The translations under genes were made by a program, and so were the position numbers. A stretch of 64,000 nt of DNA from Cryptomeria japonica (lineage: Eukaryota; Streptophyta; Pinopsida; Cupressales; Cupressaceae). Where the stretch lies: NCBI RefSeq assembly GCF_030272615.1, contig NC_081414.1:780742119-780806118 (forward strand). Reading direction: 5' to 3'. The notes under the pieces are model-generated. The model saw only the letters and a list, made by a program, of their open reading frames with translations. It ran no database searches and had not been told where the DNA came from. The first letter of the stretch is position 1. Every line of letters begins with the position of its first letter. Of this stretch, positions 35,061 through 46,687 are shown in pieces.

Positions 35061-35590
35061 GGCAGAAAGGTACCAAGAACCAAATAGTCAACCCAAAAAA
35101 CCCCATATTTATCAACCAAAGAATTCTCCATAGTCGATCAAACAAGGTGGAGCTCCATGTGGGAAACAAAAACCCAAGAGTCTTTCCAAAATCTTATGTG
35201 TCGCCCATTGCCAACCTGCCAAAGAAAACTATTCAGTGCACTCACTACAGTAGAAAATAATTATGACTGTAAATTAACTATTCAGTGCACTCACTACAGT
35301 AGAAAATTTTCTATTTTATTAATAATGCATTAATGTGTAAAATAATTATTAAGTGCACTTCAGTATTAAATTATTATTTTTTTGTTTAATAATGTGAATG
35401 ATCATTTCTATGGAAAAGAAATTAATCTTTCAAAGCTGACCGGGAAAATCTTACGCCTACTATCATGATCTTTTGTTTAACTCGGAAGAAAATGACCAAA
35501 AAAAACGCTATTGATGAAAAACCATGGGTCATCTAGAATTTAGTCGGGCACTATCCTAATTTCATAGACTTGAACGTTTGAAATTATTGG
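35061..35590. other. AT-rich upstream region of the kinase gene
   Basis: No gene seen. It includes a short direct repeat, 'ctattcagtgcactcactac' at 35228 and again at 35278, about 50 bases apart. Confidence 0.55.
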
Positions 35591-35595
35591 CTACA

Positions 35596-35636
35596 GGCAG
35601 TCAATGTCTGAATTCGTTAACGCGGGATTGACTGCC
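35596..35636. promoter_or_regulatory. Inverted pair of W-box-like motifs upstream of the kinase gene
   Basis: GGCAGTCAA (35596-35604) and TTGACTGCC (35628-35636) are perfect reverse complements, 23 bases apart. Each contains TTGACT, the core bound by WRKY factors. The 3' motif lies in a block conserved at gene 2 (56972, TTGACG). Regulation by WRKY factors is inference. Confidence 0.5.
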
Positions 35637-35678
35637 CTACTTCGACCATGTCGCTCATTTGGTAGCCTGTTTATTTTC

Positions 35679-35687
35679 TATTTAAAT
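35679..35687 (+). promoter_or_regulatory. TATA-like box of the kinase gene
   Basis: TATTTAAAT, within 'ttattttctatttaaatt', which is identical at gene 2 (57023-57031). It is only 31 bases before the ATG here, but 51 before it in gene 2, so the 5' leader would be very short. Confidence 0.5.
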
Positions 35688-35709
35688 TCGAAAATATAAT
35701 TGTTAAGAA

Positions 35710-38118
35710 ATGGCGAAGATGTATTTGTTACTAGCAGTTGCTGTGATTATTGCAGCGAATTATTGCAGTGCAGTAGAAGTGTATGGCGGAGACACGCTTC
35801 TAGTGGGTTCTTCCCTCTCAGGAAATCAGACCCTAATTTCGAGAAATGGAACGTTTGCATTTGGATTTTTCAATCCGAGCGGAACGAATAATTGGTATAT
35901 TGGCATCTGGTATGCTCCAACCTCTCAGAAGGCCATAGTCTGGGTGGCTAACAGAGACGATCCTGTCACAAACATGCCTGGTGTTCTCAAATTTTCGAGA
36001 GGCGGTCATCTCACATTGTTGGATAGAAAGGGCCGTTCCGTTTGGTCGAGTGATAATGGCCAGAAAGGATCGCGGGCTGTAATAACGGACTCTGGTAATT
36101 TCATTGTGCTGGAAGCCCACAACGAGTCTGCGATTGTTTGGGAGAGTTTCGCGCATCCGACAGATACATTGTTGCCTGACGCGAAGCTGTGGAAAGGAAT
36201 GACACTAACTTCCTGGAAGAGTTCTTCAGATCCTGCAAGTGGGCTCTACTCTTTCCGAATGAACACGTCTCCAGGAAAGACGGAGTTGATGATGTTGTTT
36301 AACAATACCGTTCCATATTGGTCCAGTGGAGAATGTATTGGACACAATTATTTTACTAAGCTTCCAGAATTGGAAGGTCAGAAGAAAGTTCAAACTTCGT
36401 GTGTGCGGCTTTCTCCTTCAAGAATATATGTTTATTTTGGCCTAAATCCCATAGATCATATGATCACGGGGCGGTTCCTATTAAGTGATAATGGCGAAGT
36501 TGAACTTTACTTCTGGATGGATTATGGTAGGTGGAGTCTGAGGTGGTCAACATACCGAGGTCAATGCAGTGACTATGATATCTGCGGGGCATATGGACTG
36601 TGCAATGCTAATGATGTGTGTAGTTGTGTCCAGGGCTTCATGCCCAAGCACGGCTCTCAAGGTTGGTGGTCAACTGGGTGTACTCGGCGGAAACCCCTGC
36701 ATTGCTCTGTCACGGAGGGCACAACCGATGGCTTCTTGGAAGCCAAGAACCGATCCTTGCCTGAAAAAGAAGCTGTCTTAATCAACAACGAGCCAACACA
36801 GCAAGGCTGCCGGACAGGTTGTCTCCACAATTGTTCCTGCACAGCCTTTGCTTTCGCTTATTCCGATCCACCCGTCTGCAGACTGTGGTTTGGAGATTTA
36901 TTCGGAATGAGCGTTTTGTCTCAGGGTCAATCCGTCTTCGTTAGGCTGGCTGCTTCTGAGTTCCCGCCCTTGATATCAGAGCAAAGCAACAAAACCCCTG
37001 CACTTACAATTTTACTTTCTGCCGGCGCATTATTTTTTGTTGTTTCAGCTCTCCTGTCGGCCTCATTTATTCTCTGGAAACGTCGAGGACTGTCGAAGAA
37101 AAATCTTGAAGAGGAGGTGCCACTGTCGCTCAGAATGTTCAGTTACAAGGAGCTGCGAATTGCAACGGACAATTTCAAGCATAAGCTGGGTAGCGGAGCA
37201 TTCGGCTCTGTTTTCAAAGGAACTCTGCCAGACAACAGGCCTGTTGCGGTTAAGAGATTAGAGGGTTCCACGCAAGCAGAAAAACAATTCCGTGCTGAAA
37301 TAATCACCACCGGTAGAATACAGCATCTGAATTTGGTTAGGCTCTGGGGATTCTGCGTAGAAGGCTCTCGAAGGCTACTGGTGTATGCGTACATGCCCAA
37401 TGGTTCTCTAAACTCCTTCCTCTTCTCTCAGTCGGAAGAAGCAGAGAAGGTTTTGGATTGGAAGACCAGGTTTGAGATCGCACTGGGGACTGCTCGAGGA
37501 TTAGTTTATCTCCATGAGGAATGCAGGGATCGCATCATTCATTGTGATATCAAGCCTGAAAACATTCTCCTCGACAGCGACTTCAGCCCAAAGGTGGCAG
37601 ATTTTGGGCTAGCGAAGTTGGTAGGTAGAGATTTCAGCCGCGTACTGACGACCACAAGAGGAACTCGTGGGTACTTGGCTCCCGAGTGGATCTCCGGCCT
37701 TCCTATCACTTCCAAGGTGGACGTATATAGCTTTGGCATGACCTTGTTGGAAATTATATCTGGCCGAAGAAATTTGGACTTGAAGGTAGACGAAAGTAGG
37801 TTGTACTTTCCTACCTGGGCTTCATCTCAAATTCAGAGGGGAAACATAAGAGACATTGTGGATGCAAGGATAGCAAGCGAGGCAAATATCGAAGAAGTTA
37901 GAAGAGCCACTGTGGTGGCTGGGCTGTGCATTCAAGATGATGAGAATCAGAGGCCGAGCATGGGTGAAGTGGTGAAGATATTGGAAGGCACGATTGAGGT
38001 TCCTGTGCCACAAATTCCGAGGTCTCTACAGGTCCTGGTTGGTCAGGTAGACGACGACTACACCGATAGCTATGGTGAACATCCTTCCATATCAGGTGAT
38101 TCCGTACCAGCAAAATAG
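35710..38118 (+). CDS. G-type lectin S-receptor-like serine/threonine kinase (intact, intronless, non-RD)
   Basis: 802 codons with no intron. Order: signal peptide (about 1-21), bulb-type mannose-binding lectin domain (about 25-150), S-locus glycoprotein region (about 200-290), EGF-like Cys cluster (286-325: CSDYDICGAYGLC), PAN/apple domain (about 332-412), transmembrane helix (431-456), stop-transfer KRR, kinase (about 488-760). Kinase motifs: GSGAFGSVF loop at 494, catalytic Lys515, Glu530, HCD at 611-613, DFG at 631, APE at 657, conserved Arg748. Cys replaces Arg before the catalytic Asp, so it is a non-RD kinase, a class often linked to innate immune receptors. Expected plasma-membrane receptor. 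Start chosen by alignment with gene 2's signal peptide. The ligand cannot be told. It is the only intact host gene here. Confidence 0.95.
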   Translation: MAKMYLLLAVAVIIAANYCSAVEVYGGDTLLVGSSLSGNQTLISRNGTFAFGFFNPSGTNNWYIGIWYAPTSQKAIVWVANRDDPVTNMPGVLKFSRGGHLTLLDRKGRSVWSSDNGQKGSRAVITDSGNFIVLEAHNESAIVWESFAHPTDTLLPDAKLWKGMTLTSWKSSSDPASGLYSFRMNTSPGKTELMMLFNNTVPYWSSGECIGHNYFTKLPELEGQKKVQTSCVRLSPSRIYVYFGLNPIDHMITGRFLLSDNGEVELYFWMDYGRWSLRWSTYRGQCSDYDICGAYGLCNANDVCSCVQGFMPKHGSQGWWSTGCTRRKPLHCSVTEGTTDGFLEAKNRSLPEKEAVLINNEPTQQGCRTGCLHNCSCTAFAFAYSDPPVCRLWFGDLFGMSVLSQGQSVFVRLAASEFPPLISEQSNKTPALTILLSAGALFFVVSALLSASFILWKRRGLSKKNLEEEVPLSLRMFSYKELRIATDNFKHKLGSGAFGSVFKGTLPDNRPVAVKRLEGSTQAEKQFRAEIITTGRIQHLNLVRLWGFCVEGSRRLLVYAYMPNGSLNSFLFSQSEEAEKVLDWKTRFEIALGTARGLVYLHEECRDRIIHCDIKPENILLDSDFSPKVADFGLAKLVGRDFSRVLTTTRGTRGYLAPEWISGLPITSKVDVYSFGMTLLEIISGRRNLDLKVDESRLYFPTWASSQIQRGNIRDIVDARIASEANIEEVRRATVVAGLCIQDDENQRPSMGEVVKILEGTIEVPVPQIPRSLQVLVGQVDDDYTDSYGEHPSISGDSVPAK

Positions 38119-38356
38119 TAGCCTTTTTTATAGTGGGAGAAACTAAGCTTGTTGCCATGTTTTCTAATTTAGAACCCCATCTTTTAAATAGGAGAACAAT
38201 AGAAATGGAGGTTACGAAATATTTCCTATATCTTGGTCCATTTATGTACATTAAAAGTTATTTGCATATTTTCTCAAGTGTTTTCATGCTTTATATATAT
38301 AGAAAGGATATAATTTATAATCTATTAAAGTCGTTTCATATATATGTAAAATTTAA

Positions 38357-38362
38357 AATAAA
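38357..38362 (+). terminator. Candidate polyadenylation signal of the kinase gene
   Basis: AATAAA about 240 bases after the stop codon, in an AT-rich stretch. It is plausible but not unique in such DNA. Confidence 0.35.
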
Positions 38363-41300
38363 AGTATATCATTAGTCTTTTTAATATTTTTTTTTGAATT
38401 AATTAATTAATTTAGTTTTTAAGGTAATCCATGTATTATAAGCAGTTGTTTGGTGAAATCGTCATCAAGGTTCAAATTTTTGTTGGGATCTAGGCTCGCA
38501 AGCTTGGTACATTCATTGGATTGGTGTGCAGGCTTGGTAATTTCACTGGATTGGTGTGTTCACATATTTGAACAACAATAATGTTTAACACCTTAAAAAG
38601 TGCCCCTTACCGATTAAAAAAAATATTTTTTTATTTCTCATTTATATTTTAAGATATGTCTTTTTTCATGTTTTAAAATATATTTATATTAAGATTATGT
38701 TGATTGTAATATACAAATCTTTATAAACAATCTTATTTTTTAGAATAATATTAGAAATTTAAAAGCAATAACTGCTTTTTGTAACAAAATACAAGTTTTA
38801 TTGATGTAATATTATAGGCTTTATAAAGATTAAAGGCTTTCAACTCATTTTTCTATATCATGTTTACTTTGAATTAAATATGGCTCCTACTCTCCTCATT
38901 ATTAGTTTCATAAAGAAACTATCACTCTAGATTTACTTAGTTGTGTTTGAAGCAATGATTGCTCATTTTCATAGATAAAATATTATTTAATGATTTATAA
39001 ATTTTAACAATTTTTATGATGTACATAAAAGTGTTTAAATGTGATAAAGGATTTGTTTAATCATGTAAATAAAAAATGTCATTTAGCTTATTCAAAGTCT
39101 TCATTTATGTTTATATTTAAAACCATAAGATATTTTAATTATATGATCAAATACATATATAATAATAAATAGGTAAAATTTGTAAATGATATAAAAGAAA
39201 CATATATAAATATATTACTCATCTTGTTTGAGATCATTTCCTTCTTGTCCAAAGAGGCAAGGTGGATAGAGGTAGAAAATTAGAAAATGGACTCGCTTTG
39301 TCTTATTACATTGTTGCTCTTTGCGCTACCTTATTCCAATTTTCTTGTAAGATCTTCATGTGGAAATTGAACCTAGATTCCTCCTAAAATAATGTCTACT
39401 TGGATTCGCGAGGTTTTTTCTTGTTTGTAGGAGCAAGTTGATTCTTATTTAATTGAATAAGAAGCTAGTCTCATAGTTGTTAAAATGAAGAAAAAATTCT
39501 ATTTATTAAGTGGGCGAGATTCAGTGGAGCACAAACCTCATTATGGTCTCCATGTGTGCTTGTGACACCAATATAATTATGTATTGTGTAGTTTTGTAGA
39601 TTTTTTCTCTTTGATGGAACAACATGTGTTTTACTTTAGGTTTTTAATTGATTTTTTATTTGTACTCATGGGGATTCTTTTATTTATTTATAAATTAGAG
39701 AGAAATTTTGATTTATAAGAGATCTTATTATTTATTTAAATAAGAGCATATCTTGTTGAGGATTCTCAAAGCTCACTTAATCACTACACTTCCTCCTCTT
39801 AAACATTACTAAATTACATATCATCGAGTTCTTGGAATTTCATGAGTGAGTATTGAGCCTTGAAAGATAAAATATACTTTCTTGAATTTGTTGATATCAC
39901 TCTTCTATTATTTAATGACCTTTTTTCTTCTTCACATAAAAAATGATATTAAGATTCACATCTATCTAGTTCATTCTACATGATAATTATGTTATCACAA
40001 AGTTCTTACACCTCTAGACCTCTTCTATTGTGTTCCTACCAACCATGTGGCACTTGTAGCTTTCATTTCTTTTTCATTATCATTCATTGTGGTACAAATA
40101 TTATATGTAAGAAACAATAATTTTCTATATGGTAACAACATAAATGCCTTCATCATGGTTGTTCTCATAAATATTTATGGTGGCAAAGATAACTTATTTT
40201 GGACGTGTACATCCATTATAAGTATTTCCTCTCTTCTCTCTTATCGTCTTATTTTATTTAAAATATCTATACACCATATACGCTAATATTGTAAGGGGGT
40301 CATATTCTCTTCTCACTTGTGTATTCATACATGAAACTTATCTATATTTTCCCTCTATGACAATTAAATTTATATTTTTTATAAATGATCATCTAAAACA
40401 ATGCAAGTTGTTATATCATAATCAATTTTTAATATTATCATCTGCATGATCCCTAGCTATATAGTAAGCTATTTTTTCCCTCTACAACACTTATTTAAAT
40501 TTATCTTTCATATCATTGGGTCACCTATCAAATTTATCTTTTATATCATTGTTCCACCTAAAATAATGCAACATTTATTTTGTGTGTCTTATCCAATTTA
40601 TCTTTTACACAAATTATCATCTAGCATAATACAAGTTGTTAGATCATAATTATGATTTAACATTATCATCTACATTACCCCTAGAAATAGAGTAATCTAT
40701 TATCTAAGTTAAGTAATTTTTTCTACATTGATTTCTTCCTTGTTTTAGCTACATTCTCTTCTTGAGGCGATTAATCATAACATTTTATTTTTTTTGGAGA
40801 ATTATTCTATGTTATGTTTCCCTTATATTTTGGGGATGAAATATTGCATTATGACAACCTCCCATATGAAGGTCTCTTTAGCTTTGTTAACAAAAAAAAA
40901 TTCTCATGTTCTATCTTGTGTTGTTCTCCTATTTGTATATATACACACCTCCAAACAAAGAAGAGATCCTCATTAGGGTTGTATCTTACAATAAGGGGTA
41001 GTGGTCTTTGAGCAAGTATACACACTTCTCAAAACAAAGAGAAGGGATCCTCAAGAAAACATACACACCTCTCAAGCACTAGTTGTCTATTCCCATCTAT
41101 GTGAAGACAAGGAAAACCATACTGGACAGAGTGTTATCTTGCTACCTAGAATAAAGTACGATTGCAATGCATAAGAACATGCCACCATGAGTGTGAGTGA
41201 GTGCCCGTAAAGAGATACAAATGTCACATATTGAGGAAAAATATACTAGCCAAGGAACTTTAATCGATGATGATAGTAGAAAAAAGAAACTTATTATCAC

Positions 41301-43196
41301 TTTTAATGTGAATCATACCATCATTATGAAGATTAAATGTCTTATATTTGGTAATGGTATGGCCAACTATGTAGTGATATGTACAAAAAGTGTGATTCAT
41401 TTGATTAGATAGATTATGTTTTGAAAAGGGAAGACTAATATAAATGGATTCTAAGTCTTAGCAAAATTTTGAATCCCTACTTGTACAAACAAAAAATGTG
41501 TAAAATTTGTTGTGATGTATATGTCTTTCCTATGCCAAACCTTGTGTTGGGATTCCTACCTAGACACAACAAAATGGTCAGATATAGTACATAGCCTCAC
41601 AAGGGATAGACTAAATAAATGATAGATACAAAAATAACAAGAATACAGAAGGTATGAAACCATTGCAAGAAGTTCCACATAAAGGTGGTGATGAAATTCT
41701 CTTTTCAAAGTCCTACAATTTTTAGTACAATAACATAATGAAAGCAATAAATGAGAAGCACAAATCACTAGTTGAGTGTGGAGTACTTCTAGTCTATTGC
41801 ATTATAGTTTGATAGGTCATTTTTTGAAGGATTATTTTATATTGGATTAGATTAAATTATACTACAATAGTCGATAGGAAAGGTAAAAGAAATTCTTTAT
41901 ACAGAAATCACAAGGTTATTTCAGGTTTAGGCCAAAACATAATGATCAAATGCAAATATCAAGATTGGATCACAAAAGAAAAATGATGACACTCACAATA
42001 CCCCAAATTTGAACCCCTTTTGGTTGGATCGGGGAGGAGGGTACTTGGGTCTAACCAAAAGATGGCCTAAAAATTTAAGAGCCAAGTGTCGAGACCCTTA
42101 GCAGAAGACGTAGTCTCAAATTTCATGCTTAACAATGATTTAATTGTAGAATTTTTGGTAAATTTTAGAATAAAATAGAGCATAAATTTTCTTAAAATGA
42201 ACTGTATCAATGCAAACTAAATCAATTTCTAAGTAGAGCATGAAAATTTTAAGGTAATGAATTTACATGCTACAATAATATTGATCATACTTTGGATTAT
42301 ATAGATGTATCTAGAACCATGTTGTTAGAGGTCAATTAGATATATCATTTCTCTTGTCTAGTATCTCCTATATTCTCCAAATACAACCCTGTGGAAGTAT
42401 ATGTTATAGGTCTTTACAAGGTTTTTAATATAATATACAATTTGAAATTTGTTATTCATAATAGAAATAATGGTTCTTATTACTATATGCTTCTTCATTT
42501 CTTTTGGCTAGTTAAATATCTCTATTTGTTCCAATTATTTTCTAAAGAAAATATTGTATTCATTAAAAAATCACTCTCTAAATTTATTATATAGGAAATA
42601 GAAAATATTGAACATCTTGTGAGTGTGTTTTTCAAATTAGACTCTCTAACATATATGCTAGAATATAGAACTACCGTAAGCTCCCAACTGCATGACAATG
42701 AATCTAGAGGGCATGTTCTAGTTCAATCTCTATTTTCAGCACAAGAATTATTTATTTAGTTGTCATCATTTATATGGATTTTAATTGTGAAGCTATACAT
42801 ACTGTATCTTGGTAGAATTAACAAAAAAAAGAAACAAGAATTCTTTTGAAAATATGAAGATAAAGAAGCTCATACAAAATGCAACATGGAAATGGCTATT
42901 TTTTTGTGGCCTTGTTCCAAGCTATAATGTTTCCCATGGTTGCTACTTTAGTGTATGTGCATAAGGTGTTCTACTCTTCTCATAGCACAATGCTTTTAAT
43001 ACATTGTAAATTAGTAGATATAGTCTACATATATCACATTAGGTAGATGTAAAAACTAAAATGTTTATGTTTTTTTTTTATATTTAAAATTGTACTCTTT
43101 TTCATAGTACAATATTTATTATGACGAATAGGTCTATATATAATTTATCAATTTAATTTCTAACGTTAAAGATATCTGTATAGAATGTAAGAAAAA
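38363..43196. other. AT-rich intergenic DNA without recognised genes
   Basis: Long AT-rich sequence with only short, unsupported ORFs. A short palindrome (TTCTTATT and AATAAGAA) lies near 39442-39462. Around 41997-42115 there is a GC-richer patch, with no protein match I recognise. Probably decayed repeat DNA. Confidence 0.5.
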
Positions 43197-44240
43197 TGTT
43201 GAATTCATGGTATTCATGGTAATCATATTGGCATGAGACATTCCATTGATGATCACATGTCGTCATTGATGACAACTCGAGTTAGATATCCAATTTGCAA
43301 TTCATGATTCATTAATATCAGAAGAATTATTGAGGTCCCATGAGTACAACCGAGTGTATAGTGTTTTGGTCAGTAGACCAATTGTGTTAAGTGTTTCGTG
43401 TCATGGATCTCAGAGATACATGGTGGTTGTGTAATATGCATTATTCAAGGATTGTGGCCTTCGGTGATAAGTTTTTGATAAGTTGGAAGATTCGGTAGAT
43501 AGTTTTCTAGTAAAACAATTTTTATCAGCAATAGAATGTGGATATTCATTGTGCAGATCTTGCAGATAGATTTTGGTGGTTTTTTGTGTGTTCAAGGTTG
43601 TTGAGCCGACCTGTGGGAAGTGTGTGGACATTTCATTTTGGTCTGTTTGGTTGCTTTTCAGATTGGATTGAGTTGACCTTAGGTAACACATTTCAATTAT
43701 GTGTTATGTAGTTTTTGGGTTGATATGAAATGTATCTAATTTGATGTTGTGGATATATATGAGCGATTGATTTGACCATTTATGGTATTGTGGATATGTG
43801 TGATATGTGTATGAGTAATTGTGCACAATTTCAAATACATAATTAAAAGATTTGTGCTTTGGTATAATGCAGAATAGCAGACTAGATAAACATGATGTGT
43901 ATTGTGTTTAACCAGAGCTATACTCAGGCATTTGTTGATGTTATTCACTATTTCAAACCTTCTTGTACCTCTTGTAGTCATTTTGTAACCTTCTGAGTTG
44001 TAGCTCTTATTGTAATTGAGCAATGAGCTTTAGGCAGTGTGCATGAATGCATGTGCATTCCCCTTATGTATTATTTTTACACTTCTAACAAAGCATATTA
44101 ATATTGTGGGTTTGAATCCCACTGTTGTTTTTTCCTTAACTAGGTTCCATGTAAAAAACTTGTTGTTATGGTATTATTGTTGTTTCCTTTATGTTTCTAC
44201 ACTTTACTTTTCCCCCTCTCAGTGTTCCTTGATTCCAACA
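43197..44240 (+). repeat. Probable solo LTR, plus orientation
   Basis: Begins TGTTGAATTC and ends GATTCCAACA. Near its end (about 44105-44160) it has the sense form of the block seen in the minus-strand LTRs: GTGGGTTTGAATCCCACTG, then TTCCTTAACTAGGTTCCATG. The flanking five bases do not form a clear duplication (AAAAA against AATCA), so the borders are uncertain. No primer site or ORF adjoins it. Confidence 0.55.
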
Positions 44241-44639
44241 AATCAATATACTTAGTTTTTCGTTCTTGTAGATTTTGTCAAGTTTATCTATTACAATTGA
44301 TATCCATGACCTTTTCCATGAACTATTTAATCAATTATGTCTATATATTTGATTTTCATGATTTTATCTACAAGTTATGCATAATAATACAAAAATCTAG
44401 GATAAGGATTGTATGTGAAATGGGTTTTGTTGGTTTCTTTTACTTGGATCTCAAATTTTAATTTAATTTTATTCCTTCCCATGATCATATAATGCTCCTA
44501 ATTTTTTTCATTGTTGGATCTTATATATCAATTACTTACATATAAATAAGATTATATATATATAATTCTTTTAGAAAATGAAAATTATTTGAAATTCATA
44601 TTATTCTATAATTACTTGTTTTGTTAGATTTATTGTCTA

Positions 44640-44805
44640 ATTATAAGATTAAGGTTAGAATCCGGATAAGATAGTACTAATTAAGCTTGAAATTAGGTTT
44701 GTATTTAGAGTTAGGAATAGGATTATGACGAGAATTGGAATTAGAATTAGAACTAAGATTGCAAGTAAGGGTCAAATTAAGGTTATGATTGAGTTTAATG
44801 TTAGC
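44640..44805. repeat. Low-complexity TTAGG/GAATT-like tract
   Basis: Irregular repetition of gttag, attagg and agaattagaa units. A similar tract in the opposite sense (ccctaa, gaatt) lies at 55860-56030. Both are upstream of receptor-kinase 5' sequences. Confidence 0.5.
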
Positions 44806-45325
44806 CTCCCGTCCGGTACAAAAGACTTCAGTTAACCAATTCACACCTTGAGGCAAACATGACTGACTCGCAGTCGTCGAGACTAACTAGAAGGAACGCT
44901 AAAATGGCGACAGAACGGAGTGGTGTCGGTGCGCTGTCAAATCTGTTGTCTATTTGATGCCGTGTAGAGAAAGAATGCCTCAGTGACAAAAGAACAATCG
45001 CGATTTTGGTGCACAGTCAAATCTTTCTTTATTTGATTCCTCGTAGTGCTTCGTTGAATGCAATGCTTTGAAATATTTTAGATTTTTAAGTTATTATGGG
45101 ATTCTAGTGCTTATCTCTCAGACTTGGACGTTGGATTGACGGCATTCTAGTGCTCGAAGCAGTCAAATTTCTAAAATTATCTACGCGGGAGTCACTGCAT
45201 TATCTATTGCGTAGCCTGTTTATTTTCTTTTCAAAGTCGAAAATAAAACAAACATAGCCCACCATCCACGCAACAATTCAGTGAACGTTAAGCGTTTGTC
45301 TTAGCAATTACTGTGAGTATTGCAG
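44806..45325 (+). pseudogene. Orphan 5' end of a third receptor-kinase copy (promoter plus signal-peptide start)
   Basis: Aligns with the upstream region and first codons of gene 2 (56830-57120): CCGGTACAAAAGACTT, GCGGGAGTCACTGCATTAT, then GTAGCCTGTTTATTTTCT. The coding-start homologue is 'gtcttagcaattactgtgag' (45298-45317), against 'gtcttagtaattactgtgag' in gene 2. The start codon position reads GTG (45281), a frameshift follows, the TATA-like box is degraded, and homology stops near 45325 after about 15 codons. The rest of the gene is absent from the window. So this is the remnant of a third member of the local kinase family. Confidence 0.72.
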
Positions 45326-46169
45326 TGCTGTAACTTTGTAGTCTTTGTTTGTCTTCTAAGCCTTTCACATTTCATCTACATCATATCATATGTCATTTTT
45401 ATTGTTGATTACTTTTCATCTTTATTGATTCTCCCTCTAATTGTATTTAGTCATGTTGCTAATAATAGTTAAGTGTAGCTTTCATCAACTTACCCCTTAG
45501 CAATAAAGGAATGTAAACATTATAAAATCTAATGTATCAATTTTTTATTGGTATATTGTTGGTTTATCATAACATCACATATACACTAAACATAATGTAT
45601 CACAAAATTTAACATCACATATTGTTGGTTTAGCAAAATTTGTGTATGGATATATTATCAATGAAAATTATTTTAATACATAGACACTCTTTTAATATCA
45701 TAATTGAGTTTATTACCAAATGTCATTAATTTGAAACACTTCTTATTTAAAGTTTAAATAAAATCCGATCCTACACTAACCAATCACAAAGATAAGTGGA
45801 TGCCTGGGTAATCTCTATATGAAATAAAATAAGAAATTCATATATATGTGTGTGTGTGGGCAAAGTGAGAATGCATAATTTGTATTATTGATAAGAAATA
45901 AAAGATACATAGCAGAAAATATTATCAAAAAAGACCTAAATCATTTCATAGATTAGGTTGAAGACTTCAACAAAAACCACAAAAAACTAACTCAAAGAGC
46001 ATTGCTCGATCTAAGAAACTATTCGCAGACCTAGAATGTTCTAATTACATACCCTATATGAGCTACATTTAAGAAACTTATAACTATAGGGAAAGCTTCT
46101 AACAAGAGAAAAATTCTTTATCTAAGCAAATAAAACCAAAAAGATACATTCCGTTCAACAATCAAAGAT
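45326..46169. other. AT-rich DNA without recognised genes
   Basis: Nothing coding is supported. It includes a short GT run near 45847-45860. Confidence 0.5.
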
Positions 46170-46680
46170 ATTGCATGAAACTCTAAGTTTCTGGTGAAGT
46201 CTCTTCTGTCACCTCATGCCATGCATTTTTCTCCTGATGAGCATTATCTCCAAACTTGAAGCACAAAAAAAACCCTTTCGGTACCTGTACAGTCCTTTCC
46301 ATGGCAAGAAACTTCTCAACCCTCTTGTGGTGAGGTTAGTGAAGTACCAAATGATGAACAGAGTAAAAAAGATCTGAGAACTAGGTTGCCTCTGGAGAAG
46401 AAATCAGCTCCAAGAATAGCCCTAGCTCATTCTCAAAAATCATGCAATTGTTTGATTCAATTCCTATTTTAATAGCATTGTATAGGCTTACATAATGAGA
46501 CCTCTTCTTTGAGAACTTGCTTGGGAAAATCCTGGCCACCCATCCCTTGCCATTCAACAAGTCATATTTTTTCACTAACTATTCAATATCATTACAAAAA
46601 ATCAAGCCCTCTTTGACATAACTTGAACAAAAATGCAATAGAGACCCATAATTCTCAAGTAAGTGAAAAGAAAAACTCTC
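46170..46680 (-). pseudogene. Unrecognised decayed ORF
   Basis: One minus-strand frame stays coherent for about 170 codons with only four stops. It includes MKKYDLLNGKGWVARIFPSK (46516-46575), MIFENELGLFLELISSPEAT, and further on FKFGDNAHQEKNAWHEVTEE. The composition is protein-like: mixed charges, Trp and Gly. I do not recognise the family. It could be a captured host-gene fragment or part of a transposon. It directly abuts the gypsy fragment at 46688. Confidence 0.4.
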
Positions 46681-46687
46681 ATGAGGG

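Noticed and set aside
35833-38251. Minus-strand ORFs across the kinase gene
   Set aside because: Antisense shadows of the 802-codon CDS; the same shadows recur at gene 2.
40047-40286. 79-codon hydrophobic ORF
   Set aside because: Phe/Ile/Leu-rich composition expected of AT-rich DNA; no homology recognised and no neighbouring support.
43192-44245. 5-bp target duplication for the 43197-44240 LTR
   Set aside because: Flanks AAAAA and AATCA do not match, so the duplication is not claimed.
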